Positions 6,538 through 14,239 of a DNA stretch of 20,404 bases are shown here, piece by piece. A model generated the notes under the pieces. That model saw only the letters and a program-made list of their open reading frames with translations. It was not told the DNA's origin and did not search any database. Source of the stretch: CAYMSA01 sp964392965 (GTDB lineage Bacteria > Actinomycetota > Coriobacteriia > Anaerosomatales > Anaerosomataceae); the NCBI GenBank assembly GCA_964392965.1, contig CAYMSA010000027.1, positions 1 through 20,404 on the forward strand. Reading direction: 5' to 3'. A program made the translations under genes and the position numbers. Within the stretch, counting starts at the first letter, position 1. Each line of letters begins with the position of its first letter.

Positions 6538-7035
6538 ATGCACGCGCGCGTGCGCGTACCGGCATCGTCTGCGAACCTCGGACCCGGCTACGACGCGTTC
6601 GGACTCGCCCTCGGCCTCTACAACGAGTTCGAGGCNNNNNNNNNNNNNNNNNNNNNNNNNNNNNNNNNNNNNNNNNNNNNNNNNNNNNNNNNNNNNNNNN
6701 NNNNNNNNNNNNNNNNNNNNNNNNNNNNNNNNNNNCAGGGACAGGCGGAGGCGCTGCGGGCCGGGCTGCACGATGTCCTGCACGAGCCGTATCGCGCCGC
6801 GGCCATCCCCGACCTCGCCACTATCCGGGAGCTCTTCGACGCCGAGGGAATCGGGCCGGCGGTGCTGTCGGGCTCGGGCCCCACGGTCATCGGTCTCGTG
6901 CAGTCCACGGACGATGATGCCGCGCTCGCGCTCGCCGGGGAGCATGCGGGGCGGTTGCGGCCGGCGCTCGCCGCCCTCGGCCGGCACCGGATCATTGCGC
7001 TTGCGGTCGATCGCGCGGGGGCGGTGCTTCTGTGA
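6538..7035 (+). CDS. thrB: Homoserine kinase, interrupted by an assembly gap
   Basis: This GHMP-family kinase phosphorylates homoserine for threonine synthesis. The N-terminal piece MHARVRVPASSANLGPGYDA is the typical ThrB opening, and after the gap DVLHEPYRAAAIPDL and VLSGSGPTVIGL are characteristic C-terminal motifs. Only about 132 residues can be read. Family members have roughly 300, so the real gap is likely several hundred bases, not 100, and it hides the Gly/Ser-rich ATP loop. The frame continues across the N run, which is only partly informative because the gap size is arbitrary. The ATG is 3 nt after hom, with GGAG just upstream, so the two genes are co-transcribed. The 3' end overlaps the next gene by 4 nt. 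Confidence 0.92.
   Translation: MHARVRVPASSANLGPGYDAFGLALGLYNEFEXXXXXXXXXXXXXXXXXXXXXXXXXXXXXXXXXXQGQAEALRAGLHDVLHEPYRAAAIPDLATIRELFDAEGIGPAVLSGSGPTVIGLVQSTDDDAALALAGEHAGRLRPALAALGRHRIIALAVDRAGAVLL
6636..6735. other. Assembly gap (100 N)
   Basis: Exactly 100 undetermined bases lie inside thrB. The round number is a conventional scaffold placeholder, so the true distance is unknown; the missing part of ThrB implies it is longer. Confidence 0.99.
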
Positions 7036-8519
7036 GTCCCGGTGCCGTGGCGCATCGGTCGCCGGACGGCCGGGCGGGCACGATCTCGGCGGTTGCGGCC
7101 GCTGTGGCGCTTGTGGTGGCTGTCGTGCCGGCGCTCACAGACGCCGTGTCGGGTCCGTGGGCCTGGGTCTGCTTCGCAGCGGCCTCGGGCGCTGCCGGGC
7201 TCGCGATGCTTGCACATCCGCGCGGGCTCGCGGGCGGTGTGTCGGCTCTCTTCGTCACCATCGCCATCAAGGACGCCGTGCTCGTCGTGCCTGGCACATT
7301 CGTGAACCTCTTCCACGTGGTCACCGCCGGACTAGTGATCGCCCTCACGGTGTCGCGCCTGACGGGGCGCCGGACGACTCTTGTCCGTGTCCGCGGTCTC
7401 GACTGGGGGCTCATCGCGTTGCTGTTCGCCGGGCTGTGGTCACTTCCCGCATCGGTCGATGCAGGCGTGACGCTCGTCTACCTTGCACGTCTCCTGTTGA
7501 TGATCACGCTCGCTGTACTTGTGTCGCGGCTGCTTCCCGACGAGCGGGACCGTCTTCTCGTGATGCGGTGCTTCGTCGTCGCCGCACTCGTGATGGCGGG
7601 CTTCGCGCTCGTTCAGTGGCTCGTGCCCGATCTCGGAGTAGGCAACGTCCACCGTCCGTGGGCACCACCCGGGGTGGAGCGTGAGGTCCGTCCCGCAGCC
7701 TTCTATCTCGACCCCAACTTCATGGCTGCGCATCTCGTCGTCGGAGCCCTCGTCGCTCTCGGTCTCGCCGGGACGCAGCGGCGGTGGCTGCCATGGGCGG
7801 TGTCTGCCGCCGCACTGCTGGGCGTGGTCGCTATCACACTGTCGCGCTCGGCGTGGGTGGGGGCGGCCGTCGGGCTCATAGTACTCGTGGCTATCGGGGG
7901 AACCCGCGTCCGCCGCATCGCGCTTGTGGTCGTCGCAGCGACCCTCGCGCTCGGCGTGCTCCTCGTGGGACCGCAAGCACTCCTCGATCGCGCGGCTTCG
8001 ACGCTTGAGGTCGGCGACAACTCCTCCAACGACACGCGGCTGTTCATGATGCGCGCCGCACTGGAGATGTTCGCCGATCACCCCGTTTCCGGCACCGGCC
8101 TCGGGACGTTCGACCGCGTCTACCCATCGTACCGGCTTCCGGCGGCGAATCCCGCGATCGACCACCCGCACCAGGTGCCGCTCACGCTCATGGCCGAGGC
8201 GGGACTCGGCGGTATCGCGGCGATGCTCATCGTCCTCGTGACGGGTGGCGTGGCAGCCATGCGGCTGGCGCGGCGTGGTCCGGTACACGAGCGAGCGATT
8301 CTGGCGGCACTCACGGCGCTTGCGGTAGGTGCGTTCTTCCAGTACTACTTCTTCTTCGAGGTGGCGTGGCTCTCCCTGGGACTTCTGGCAGCCGCATCCA
8401 CGGGCGTCCACGCGCCTGGAGCCGATGCCGCGTCAGCCTCGCTTCCGGTCGGGGGCGCACGGGAGGGCTGCCGTTCCGGAGCCGGTGATGTCCCCGCGGA
8501 CGTCTCCGCAGGGGAATGA
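7032..8519 (+). CDS. O-antigen ligase / Wzy-polymerase-like membrane protein
   Basis: A 495-aa polytopic membrane protein with about ten hydrophobic segments and the signature of the Wzy_C/O-antigen ligase superfamily: RPAAFYLDPNFMAAHL (220-235), a TLSRSAWVG turn (269-277), DHPVSGTGLGTFDRVYP (349-365) and HPHQVPLTLMAEAGLGG (378-394, with the conserved His and the AEAGLGG end). These proteins transfer or polymerise undecaprenyl-linked glycans on the outer face of the membrane. The last 60 or so residues are Ala/Gly-rich and probably disordered. The GTG start overlaps the thrB stop by 4 nt, so it is translationally coupled to an amino acid gene, an unexpected pairing. No glycosyltransferase neighbours define its glycan, so the substrate is unknown. 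Confidence 0.85.
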   Translation: MSPGAVAHRSPDGRAGTISAVAAAVALVVAVVPALTDAVSGPWAWVCFAAASGAAGLAMLAHPRGLAGGVSALFVTIAIKDAVLVVPGTFVNLFHVVTAGLVIALTVSRLTGRRTTLVRVRGLDWGLIALLFAGLWSLPASVDAGVTLVYLARLLLMITLAVLVSRLLPDERDRLLVMRCFVVAALVMAGFALVQWLVPDLGVGNVHRPWAPPGVEREVRPAAFYLDPNFMAAHLVVGALVALGLAGTQRRWLPWAVSAAALLGVVAITLSRSAWVGAAVGLIVLVAIGGTRVRRIALVVVAATLALGVLLVGPQALLDRAASTLEVGDNSSNDTRLFMMRAALEMFADHPVSGTGLGTFDRVYPSYRLPAANPAIDHPHQVPLTLMAEAGLGGIAAMLIVLVTGGVAAMRLARRGPVHERAILAALTALAVGAFFQYYFFFEVAWLSLGLLAAASTGVHAPGADAASASLPVGGAREGCRSGAGDVPADVSAGE

Positions 8520-8600
8520 ACAAGGCGACCCGCCGGGAGCTGACGTGCATATCCGGCGAGTGTGTGCTCAGAGCTGTTCCCGTTCGGCAAGGGGGTGCCC

Positions 8601-9395
8601 ATGGATAGCGGCCGACCGATCGTCATCGCGCACATCTCAGACCTGCACTGCGGTTCGCCGTATCACATCCCGAGTCTCGCCACGCGCGTCGTCGATGAGG
8701 TGAACGAGCTCGCCCCCGATGCGCTCATCGTCACCGGCGACCTGACCGACATGGGCTTCCGGCAGGAGTACAAGGTGGCCCATCGGCTGCTCTCCCGCAT
8801 CGAGGTGGAGAAGAAGATGGTGCTGCCGGGGAATCACGACGCCCGCAACGTCGGCGAGGTGCACTTCGAGGAGCTCTTCGGTTCGCGATCGAGCGAGCTC
8901 GAATTCCGGGGCGTGCGGGTGCTCGGCCTCGATTCGTCCGAGCCGGATCTGGACTCAGGGCGGGTCGGTCGCATGCGTTACGACTGGATCGAGGAGCGCT
9001 TCGCGCTTCCCGCCGAGATGCGCGTGGTCGCTCTCCATCACCACCTCGTCTCCGTACCGGGGACGGGTCGCGAGCGCAACATCGTGCACGACGCGGGTGA
9101 TGTCCTCCGTGTCCTCAACAACAACGCCTGCGATCTCGTGCTGTGCGGGCACAAGCACGTCCCTAACGTGTGGCGGCTCGAGGACATGGTGATCGTCAAT
9201 GCAGGAACGGCCTGCTCGCACCGGCTCCGCGGGAACACCGACTCGAGTTACAACGTGATCGAGATCCATCGCGATCACATCCGCGTGATCCTCAAGGAGC
9301 CGTACGAAGAGCCGCGCGTCGTCGCCGACTTCGACCGGGACCTGACACGGCAGTGCGCCTGGCAGCCGGACCGCACGGACGAGGAGGACAGCTGA
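8601..9395 (+). CDS. Calcineurin-like metallophosphoesterase
   Basis: A soluble 264-aa member of the dinuclear metallophosphoesterase superfamily. All metal-ligand motifs are present: HISDLHCG (Asp14, His16), TGDLTD (Asp47), LPGNHD (Asn78, His79), LHHHL (about 146-148) and CGHKHV (His184, His186). It resembles the Icc/CpdA class of cyclic nucleotide or phosphodiester hydrolases, but the substrate cannot be read from the motifs. The frame opens at 8562; the ATG at 8601 has AAGGGGG 5 nt upstream and starts just before the first motif, so it is preferred. Its TGA shares a base with the ATG of cyclic 2,3-diphosphoglycerate synthetase (TGATG), so the pair is tightly coupled. A role in hydrolysing that metabolite is inferred from context only. 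Confidence 0.9.
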   Translation: MDSGRPIVIAHISDLHCGSPYHIPSLATRVVDEVNELAPDALIVTGDLTDMGFRQEYKVAHRLLSRIEVEKKMVLPGNHDARNVGEVHFEELFGSRSSELEFRGVRVLGLDSSEPDLDSGRVGRMRYDWIEERFALPAEMRVVALHHHLVSVPGTGRERNIVHDAGDVLRVLNNNACDLVLCGHKHVPNVWRLEDMVIVNAGTACSHRLRGNTDSSYNVIEIHRDHIRVILKEPYEEPRVVADFDRDLTRQCAWQPDRTDEEDS

Positions 9396-10741
9396 TGCGG
9401 AGGACCATCGCGCTCATCGATGGTGAGCACTATCCGCCGGTGGTCAGGGCCGCGCTTCAATCGTTCGCAGGGCGCTACGACATCGTGGGTGCCGCGTTCA
9501 TCGGCGGCACCGAGAAGATCGACACCGGCGGTGTCTCCGCCGCGTACGGCATTCCGGTCGTGACGGAGGGTGGTGATCCCGCCGTCGCGCTCGCCATCGC
9601 GATCGACCGGTTCGCTCCCGAGGTGGCGCTCGATCTCTCGGACGAGCCGGTCATCACGGCTGCCGACCGGCTGGGGCTCGCGAACGTCGCCCTCGGCCTC
9701 GGCGTGGACTACGAGGGAGCGGACTTCTCCTTCAGGGCTCCACGGGTGCTCTATCGGCCTACGACGCCCACGCTTTCCATCATCGGTACCGGTAAGCGTG
9801 TAGGGAAGACGTCGGTCTCGGCGCATGTGGCGCGCATTCTGAAGGCGTCCGGACGCGACATCGTGGTACTCGCCATGGGCAGGGGAGGCCCGGCGGAGCC
9901 GGAGCTCCTCAGGGGTGACGAGGTGGCGCTCGGCACGGACGACCTGCTCGCGTTCGCCGCGCAGGGCAAGCATGCGGCGTCCGACAACTACGAGGACGCC
10001 GTGATGAGCCGCGTCACGACGGTCGGATGCAGACGTTGCGGGGGCGGGCTCGCGGGCGACGTCGCATATTCCAACGTCGCCGAGGGAGCGCGTCTCGCTG
10101 ACTCGCTCGGCAAGGAGCTGATGATCCTCGAGGGTTCCGGCGCTGCCATCCCGCCTGTCGCCTCGGACGGCACGCTCCTGGTTGTGGGGGCGGGGCGCGG
10201 CGTTCCGTACGTCCGCGACTACTTCGGCCCGTACCGGCTCGGCCGGGCCGACGCCGTGCTCCTCGCCGGCGCCGAGGAGCCGCTCGCCACTCCCGCCGAA
10301 ATCGCCGAGCTCACCGCCGTCATCCGGGACCGGCGGCCGGACGTCCCCGTGCTGCGGGTCACGTTCCGTCCCCGGCCCCTCGAGGACATCACCGGTGCGC
10401 GCGTCTTCTACGCGACGACGGCCGGACCCGGGCTCATCGGCGTCCTCTCCCGCCATCTCGAGGTCGAACACCGCTGCGAGGTCGTCGCCGTGAGCGCTCA
10501 CCTCTCGGACCGAGCACGCCTGCGAGCGGACCTGGCGCGGGCCGAGGGGCGCTACGATGTGCTGCTCACCGAGCTCAAGGCGGCGGCCATCGATGTGGTC
10601 GCTGCGATGGGCGCGCGCGACGGCGTACGCACGGTCCTCTGTGACAACGAGCCGAGGCCCGTCGATGGCGGCGACCTCACGGGCCTGGTCCACTCGGTGG
10701 TGGAGACCTGTCAGGAGCGCCAGAGGAGGCGGAGCAGCTGA
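9395..10741 (+). CDS. cpgS: Cyclic 2,3-diphosphoglycerate synthetase
   Basis: It closes the intramolecular pyrophosphate of 2,3-diphosphoglycerate using ATP, giving cyclic 2,3-diphosphoglycerate (cDPG), a solute and phosphate store described in thermophilic methanogens. The 448-aa length fits the family. Recognised features are the P-loop GTGKRVGKTS (131-140), MGRGGPAEPELL (161-172), GCRRCGGGLAGDVAYSN (211-227) and LEGSGAAIPPV (245-255). The frame is open back to 9170 inside the previous gene, but the ATG at 9395, overlapping that gene's stop by one base, follows GAGGAGG and begins the conserved MRRTIALIDGEHYPP. Its stop overlaps the ATG of 2-phosphoglycerate kinase by one base. The pairing with the kinase that makes its substrate supports the assignment. 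The gene symbol follows common usage for this enzyme. Confidence 0.9.
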   Translation: MRRTIALIDGEHYPPVVRAALQSFAGRYDIVGAAFIGGTEKIDTGGVSAAYGIPVVTEGGDPAVALAIAIDRFAPEVALDLSDEPVITAADRLGLANVALGLGVDYEGADFSFRAPRVLYRPTTPTLSIIGTGKRVGKTSVSAHVARILKASGRDIVVLAMGRGGPAEPELLRGDEVALGTDDLLAFAAQGKHAASDNYEDAVMSRVTTVGCRRCGGGLAGDVAYSNVAEGARLADSLGKELMILEGSGAAIPPVASDGTLLVVGAGRGVPYVRDYFGPYRLGRADAVLLAGAEEPLATPAEIAELTAVIRDRRPDVPVLRVTFRPRPLEDITGARVFYATTAGPGLIGVLSRHLEVEHRCEVVAVSAHLSDRARLRADLARAEGRYDVLLTELKAAAIDVVAAMGARDGVRTVLCDNEPRPVDGGDLTGLVHSVVETCQERQRRRSS

Positions 10742-11691
10742 TGTCGACCAATCCTCCGATCATCATCCGGGACCAGAAGCACGGGCTTCCGATGAGCAAA
10801 GGTCTTCTCGCGAAGTCGTTCACGGCCTCGGGGGTCCCACCGTCACAGGCGTATGCCGCAGCGCAGCAGGTGCAGAGCGTGTTGCGGGCGACGGGACGCT
10901 ACGAGATCACGCTTGCCGAGCTCCGGGAGTGCGCCGCCGAGGTCCTCGAGGGCATAAGCGGCGCGCAGGCGGCGTCTCGATACCGGCGCATCCAGGAGAT
11001 TGCCGTCCTCAACCGGCCGCTCATCGTGCTGGTCGGCGGGACGACCGGCGTGGGCAAGTCGACGATCGCCACGGAGATCGCTCATCGTCTGGGTATCACG
11101 AGAATCGTCTCAACGGATAGCATCAGGGAAGTGATGCGTGGTATCTTTACCAGGGACCTCATGCCCGCTGTGTACGAGAGTTCCTTCAACGCATGGCGCG
11201 GGCTCCGGGTTCCAGTCCCCCATGGTGTGAATCCCGTCATCGTCGGCTTCAGAGAGCAGGCCGCCGTCGTGGCTACCGGGATGAAGTCGCTCATGGACCG
11301 GGCGGTTCTCGAGGGTGTGAGTCTGGTGCTCGAGGGGGTGCACGTGGTTCCCGGGTACCTTGAACCCTCCCAGTTCGGCGATGCGTCGGTCGTCCAGGTG
11401 ATCATCTCCGTGGACGATGAGGACGCGCATCGGAGTCACTTCTATGTTCGTGAGCTTCAAACGGAGGGGACACGTCCGCTCGAGCGGTACCGGGCGAACT
11501 TCACGAACATACGCCTTCTGGGTCGCTACATCGAGGACCTGGCGGCAGAGCGAGGGATCCCGGTCGTTAACAGCGTACAGCTGGACCGGGCGGTGGCTGA
11601 GGTGCTGGAGCTGACCGTGGATGCGGTCCTCCGGGACAATGGGATGAAAGCGGGGGCCGCTCGGCCCACGGAGCGAGAGGAATCGGTATAG
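10741..11691 (+). CDS. 2-phosphoglycerate kinase
   Basis: It phosphorylates 2-phosphoglycerate with ATP to 2,3-diphosphoglycerate, the first step toward cDPG. The 316-aa protein has an N-terminal ATP-cone-like region (about 5-90, IIIRDQKHGLPMSKGLLAKSF at its start and an Arg-rich end) followed by a P-loop kinase domain with LVGGTTGVGKST (97-108), ISTDSIREVMR-type switch residues (STDSIREVMR, 124-133) and LVLEGVHVVPG. This ATP-cone plus kinase arrangement is typical of archaeal and some bacterial 2-phosphoglycerate kinases. ATG overlaps the synthetase stop (TGATG), with GGAGG about 8 nt upstream. The stop abuts the transaldolase ATG. Related P-loop proteins of other specificity exist, but the neighbour makes this reading strong. 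Confidence 0.88.
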   Translation: MSTNPPIIIRDQKHGLPMSKGLLAKSFTASGVPPSQAYAAAQQVQSVLRATGRYEITLAELRECAAEVLEGISGAQAASRYRRIQEIAVLNRPLIVLVGGTTGVGKSTIATEIAHRLGITRIVSTDSIREVMRGIFTRDLMPAVYESSFNAWRGLRVPVPHGVNPVIVGFREQAAVVATGMKSLMDRAVLEGVSLVLEGVHVVPGYLEPSQFGDASVVQVIISVDDEDAHRSHFYVRELQTEGTRPLERYRANFTNIRLLGRYIEDLAAERGIPVVNSVQLDRAVAEVLELTVDAVLRDNGMKAGAARPTEREESV

Positions 11692-12354
11692 ATGAAGTTC
11701 TTTCTGGACACCGCGAATCTGCGGGAGATCGAAGAGGCGGCCTCGTGGGGTCTTCTCGCCGGTGTGACGACGAATCCGTCCCTGTATGCGCGCGAGGGTG
11801 GTTCACTTGCGGATTTCCCGGCGCACATCGGCCGCATCTGCGCGATCTGCGACGGGCCGGTCTCGGCCGAGGCCGTCGGCCTCACGCGTGATGAGATCGT
11901 CCGCGAGGGACGCGAACTCGCGGCCATCGCCCCCAACGTCGTCGTGAAGGTCCCGGTCATGCTCGAAGGACTCGCGGCGACCAAGACGCTTGCCGACGAG
12001 GGCATCGCCGTCAATATGACGCTTTGCTTCACCGTTCCGCAGGCGCTCATGGCGGCGCGGGCAGGTGCACGGTACGTGAGTCCGTTCGTGGGACGCTTCG
12101 ATGACATCTCCGAGGACGGTCTCGAGCACCTTGCCAACATCGTCGCGGCGCTCAACAACTACGACTTCGGACACCCGGTAGAGGTCATCGCCGCGTCGAT
12201 TCGCCACAACCAGCACGTCGTGGCCGCGGCGCTCATGGGTGCCGATATCGCGACCATACCCTTCGGCGTATTCGGCAAGCTCGTCAAGCATCCGCTGACC
12301 GACCGCGGTCTGGACTCCTTCCTCGCCGACTGGGAGAAGGTGAAGAACGCGTGA
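11692..12354 (+). CDS. tal: Transaldolase, small TalC/MipB-type
   Basis: It transfers a dihydroxyacetone unit between sugar phosphates in the non-oxidative pentose phosphate pathway. At 220 aa it belongs to the short transaldolase/fructose-6-phosphate aldolase family. MKFFLDTANLREIEEA opens the barrel, GVTTNPSL (24-31) is the strand-2 motif and the Schiff-base lysine is Lys86 in VVVKVP. Glu60 in VSAEAV sits where true transaldolases have Glu and the aldolase of E. coli has Gln, so transaldolase activity is favoured. C-terminal IPFGVFGKLVKHPLTDRGLDSFL is typical. ATG directly follows the kinase stop, with AGGAAT about 8 nt upstream. Its own TGA is overlapped by the rho GTG. With rpiB further on, the window holds two pentose phosphate enzymes. 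Confidence 0.93.
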   Translation: MKFFLDTANLREIEEAASWGLLAGVTTNPSLYAREGGSLADFPAHIGRICAICDGPVSAEAVGLTRDEIVREGRELAAIAPNVVVKVPVMLEGLAATKTLADEGIAVNMTLCFTVPQALMAARAGARYVSPFVGRFDDISEDGLEHLANIVAALNNYDFGHPVEVIAASIRHNQHVVAAALMGADIATIPFGVFGKLVKHPLTDRGLDSFLADWEKVKNA

Positions 12355-13700
12355 GCACGAGTTCCCGTCCGCGCAAGCGGGGTCGCCGCGGCGCCCAGCA
12401 GGAGAGCGTGCAGCCTTCGGTCACCCGTGAAGAGCTGCAGGCGAAGACCGTCGTCGAGCTCAAGGAGATGGCGGCCGAGCTCGACCTCGACTGCAAGGGG
12501 CTGAAGAAGGACGACCTCGTCTCGGCGGTGTATGAAGCCAAGGTGAAGGCCGAGGGTTTTGTCGAGGTGTCAGGCATCCTCGATGTGCTTCCCGAGGGCT
12601 ACGGCTTCATCCGCACGGGTGGCTACCTGCCCGGTGATGGCGACGTGTACTGCGCGATGTCACTCATCCGGCGCATGGAGCTCAGGCGCGGGGATCTCGT
12701 CAAAGGCCAGACGCGGCCGCCCCGTGAGTCGGAGAAGTATCCCGCACTCATGAAGGTCGTCGCGGTCAACGGCCAGGATCCCGAGCTGTCGCGCAAGCGG
12801 AAGGTCTTCAAGGACCTCGTGCCGGTCTATCCGGACGAGCGCCTGCGCCTCGAGCATGGCGCGCAGACGATCACCGCCCGGGTCATCGACCTCGTCGCGC
12901 CCATCGGCAAGGGGCAGCGCGGCCTCATCGTGTCGCCGCCCAAGGCGGGAAAGACGACGGTCCTCAAGGATATCGCCGCATCCCTCACCGCGAACAACCC
13001 TGACGTCTACCTCATGTGCCTCCTCGTGGACGAACGTCCCGAAGAGGTCACCGACATGGAGCGCTCGATCAAGGGCGAGGTGGTCTCCTCTACGTTCGAC
13101 ATGCCGTCGGAGAACCATATCGCGGTGGCCGAGCTCGTGATGGAGCGCGCGAAGCGCCTGGTGGAGAGCGGCTTCGACGTCGTCATCCTGCTGGACTCCA
13201 TCACACGTCTGGCACGCGCGTACAACCTCGCCACGCCGGCATCCGGCCGAATCCTCTCCGGCGGTGTCGACTCGACGGCGCTCTACCCGCCCAAGAAGTT
13301 CTTCGGCGCGGCACGCAACATCGAGGACGGCGGCTCGCTCACCATCCTCGCGACTGCGCTCGTTGACACCGGCTCCAAGATGGACGAGGTCATCTTCGAG
13401 GAGTTCAAGGGCACGGGCAACATGGAGCTGCGCCTCGACCGGAAGCTCGCGGACCGGCGCATCTTCCCGGCGATCGATGTCATCACCTCGGGTACGCGCA
13501 AGGAGGAGTTGCTGCTCGCGGAGATGGAGGCGCCGTTCGTCTGGGGCCTGCGCCGGGTGCTGCATGGCGTGGATTCGCCCGAGCGGGCCATGGACATGCT
13601 CATCAAGGGCCTGAAGCAGACCAAGTCGAACCAGGAGTTCCTCACGAAGACCGCCAAGCAGGCGGGCGAAGGGCGGCGGACGAACGGTCTGGACGTCTGA
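12351..13700 (+). CDS. rho: Transcription termination factor Rho
   Basis: Rho is the hexameric RNA helicase that ends transcription at unstructured C-rich RNA. The 449-aa protein has a short basic N-terminus (RPRKRGRRG), a Rho_N helical domain (about 25-65, TVVELKEMAAELDL), the cold-shock-like primary RNA-binding domain (ILDVLPEGYGFIRTGG, 77-91), and the RecA-type motor with Walker A PPKAGKTT (196-203), Walker B VILLDSITRLARAYN and the R-loop region near GGVDSTALYPPKKFFGAARN. It lacks the very long Arg/Asp-rich insertion seen in many Actinomycetes Rho proteins, one hint against Streptomyces-like relatives. GTG start overlaps the transaldolase TGA by 4 nt. It is the last gene of the series starting at hom; a promoter for rpmE follows. 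Confidence 0.97.
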   Translation: MSTSSRPRKRGRRGAQQESVQPSVTREELQAKTVVELKEMAAELDLDCKGLKKDDLVSAVYEAKVKAEGFVEVSGILDVLPEGYGFIRTGGYLPGDGDVYCAMSLIRRMELRRGDLVKGQTRPPRESEKYPALMKVVAVNGQDPELSRKRKVFKDLVPVYPDERLRLEHGAQTITARVIDLVAPIGKGQRGLIVSPPKAGKTTVLKDIAASLTANNPDVYLMCLLVDERPEEVTDMERSIKGEVVSSTFDMPSENHIAVAELVMERAKRLVESGFDVVILLDSITRLARAYNLATPASGRILSGGVDSTALYPPKKFFGAARNIEDGGSLTILATALVDTGSKMDEVIFEEFKGTGNMELRLDRKLADRRIFPAIDVITSGTRKEELLLAEMEAPFVWGLRRVLHGVDSPERAMDMLIKGLKQTKSNQEFLTKTAKQAGEGRRTNGLDV

Positions 13701-13729
13701 GTCCGGGCGCGGGCGGCATGATCGCGTGT

Positions 13730-13758
13730 TTGCCGCCCACGGAGACGCGTGCTATCAT
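13730..13758 (+). promoter_or_regulatory. Promoter of rpmE
   Basis: TTGCCG (13730-13735) and TATCAT (13753-13758) are separated by 17 nt, a good sigma-70-type pair in the rho-rpmE gap. Transcription would start near 13765, leaving a leader of about 56 nt that contains the hairpin at 13774-13796. Confidence 0.7.
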
Positions 13759-13773
13759 TCGACGGCTGTCATC

Positions 13774-13796
13774 GCGCCTGGTCGGAAACCAGGCGC
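13774..13796 (+). promoter_or_regulatory. Hairpin in the rpmE leader
   Basis: GCGCCTGGT (13774-13782) pairs perfectly with ACCAGGCGC (13788-13796) over a 5-nt loop. It sits between the predicted start of transcription and the GGAGGT ribosome binding site at 13805-13810. Autoregulatory L31 leader RNAs are known as candidates in several bacterial groups; whether this hairpin matches one was not tested. ATTTCC follows, so a weak terminator is also conceivable. Confidence 0.45.
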
Positions 13797-13820
13797 ATTT
13801 CCTCGGAGGTGCTGAGAACA

Positions 13821-14216
13821 GTGCGTAAGGGCATTCACCCCAACTACGGTGAGTCGACCGTCACCTGCTCGTGCGGGGAGACGTTCACCACCCGTTCTAC
13901 CAAGCCGGAGCTCCGCGTGGAGCTCTGCTCCAAGTGTCACCCGTTCTACACGGGAACCCAGAAGCTAGTCGACTCCGGTGGACGCGTCCAGCGCTTCTCC
14001 GACAAGTTCGGGAACGCCGCCGCGGCCGTCCTGGAGAAGGAGAACGCTGCCAAGGCAGCCCGCCAGAAGGCCGCCGAGGAGGCCGCGCTCACCGCTCGCG
14101 AGCAGCGCGTGGCCAAGGAGGCCGCCAAGGCCGATCGTTCCGCGAAGGTCGAAGTGGCCGCCGCCGTCGAGAGTGGTGACGTCACCGCCGACCTGACCGG
14201 GGAGTCCGCCGAGTAA
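13821..14216 (+). CDS. rpmE: Ribosomal protein bL31 with long C-terminal tail
   Basis: A large-subunit ribosomal protein at the bridge between the subunits. The core (1-65) is a zinc-binding L31: MRKGIHPNYG, cysteines 16, 18, 36 and 39 (TCSCGETF and ELCSKCHPFYTG), and RVQRFSDKFGN. The protein continues for another 66 residues, rich in Ala, Glu, Lys and Arg, that look like one long charged helix ending in an acidic tail. Total length of 131 aa is almost twice the usual 65-90. The frame is open from 13749, but the GTG at 13821 begins the conserved sequence and has GGAGGT 10 nt upstream. It has its own promoter and is followed by a strong terminator hairpin. The rho-rpmE-prfA-prmC order is also found in Bacillus and Clostridia. 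Confidence 0.95.
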   Translation: MRKGIHPNYGESTVTCSCGETFTTRSTKPELRVELCSKCHPFYTGTQKLVDSGGRVQRFSDKFGNAAAAVLEKENAAKAARQKAAEEAALTAREQRVAKEAAKADRSAKVEVAAAVESGDVTADLTGESAE

Positions 14217-14239
14217 CGGGCGCCCATCGTCGACAGTGC

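Noticed and set aside
11692..12354. Fructose-6-phosphate aldolase instead of transaldolase
   Set aside because: Glu60, not Gln, occupies the position that separates the two activities in this family, so transaldolase is the better call.
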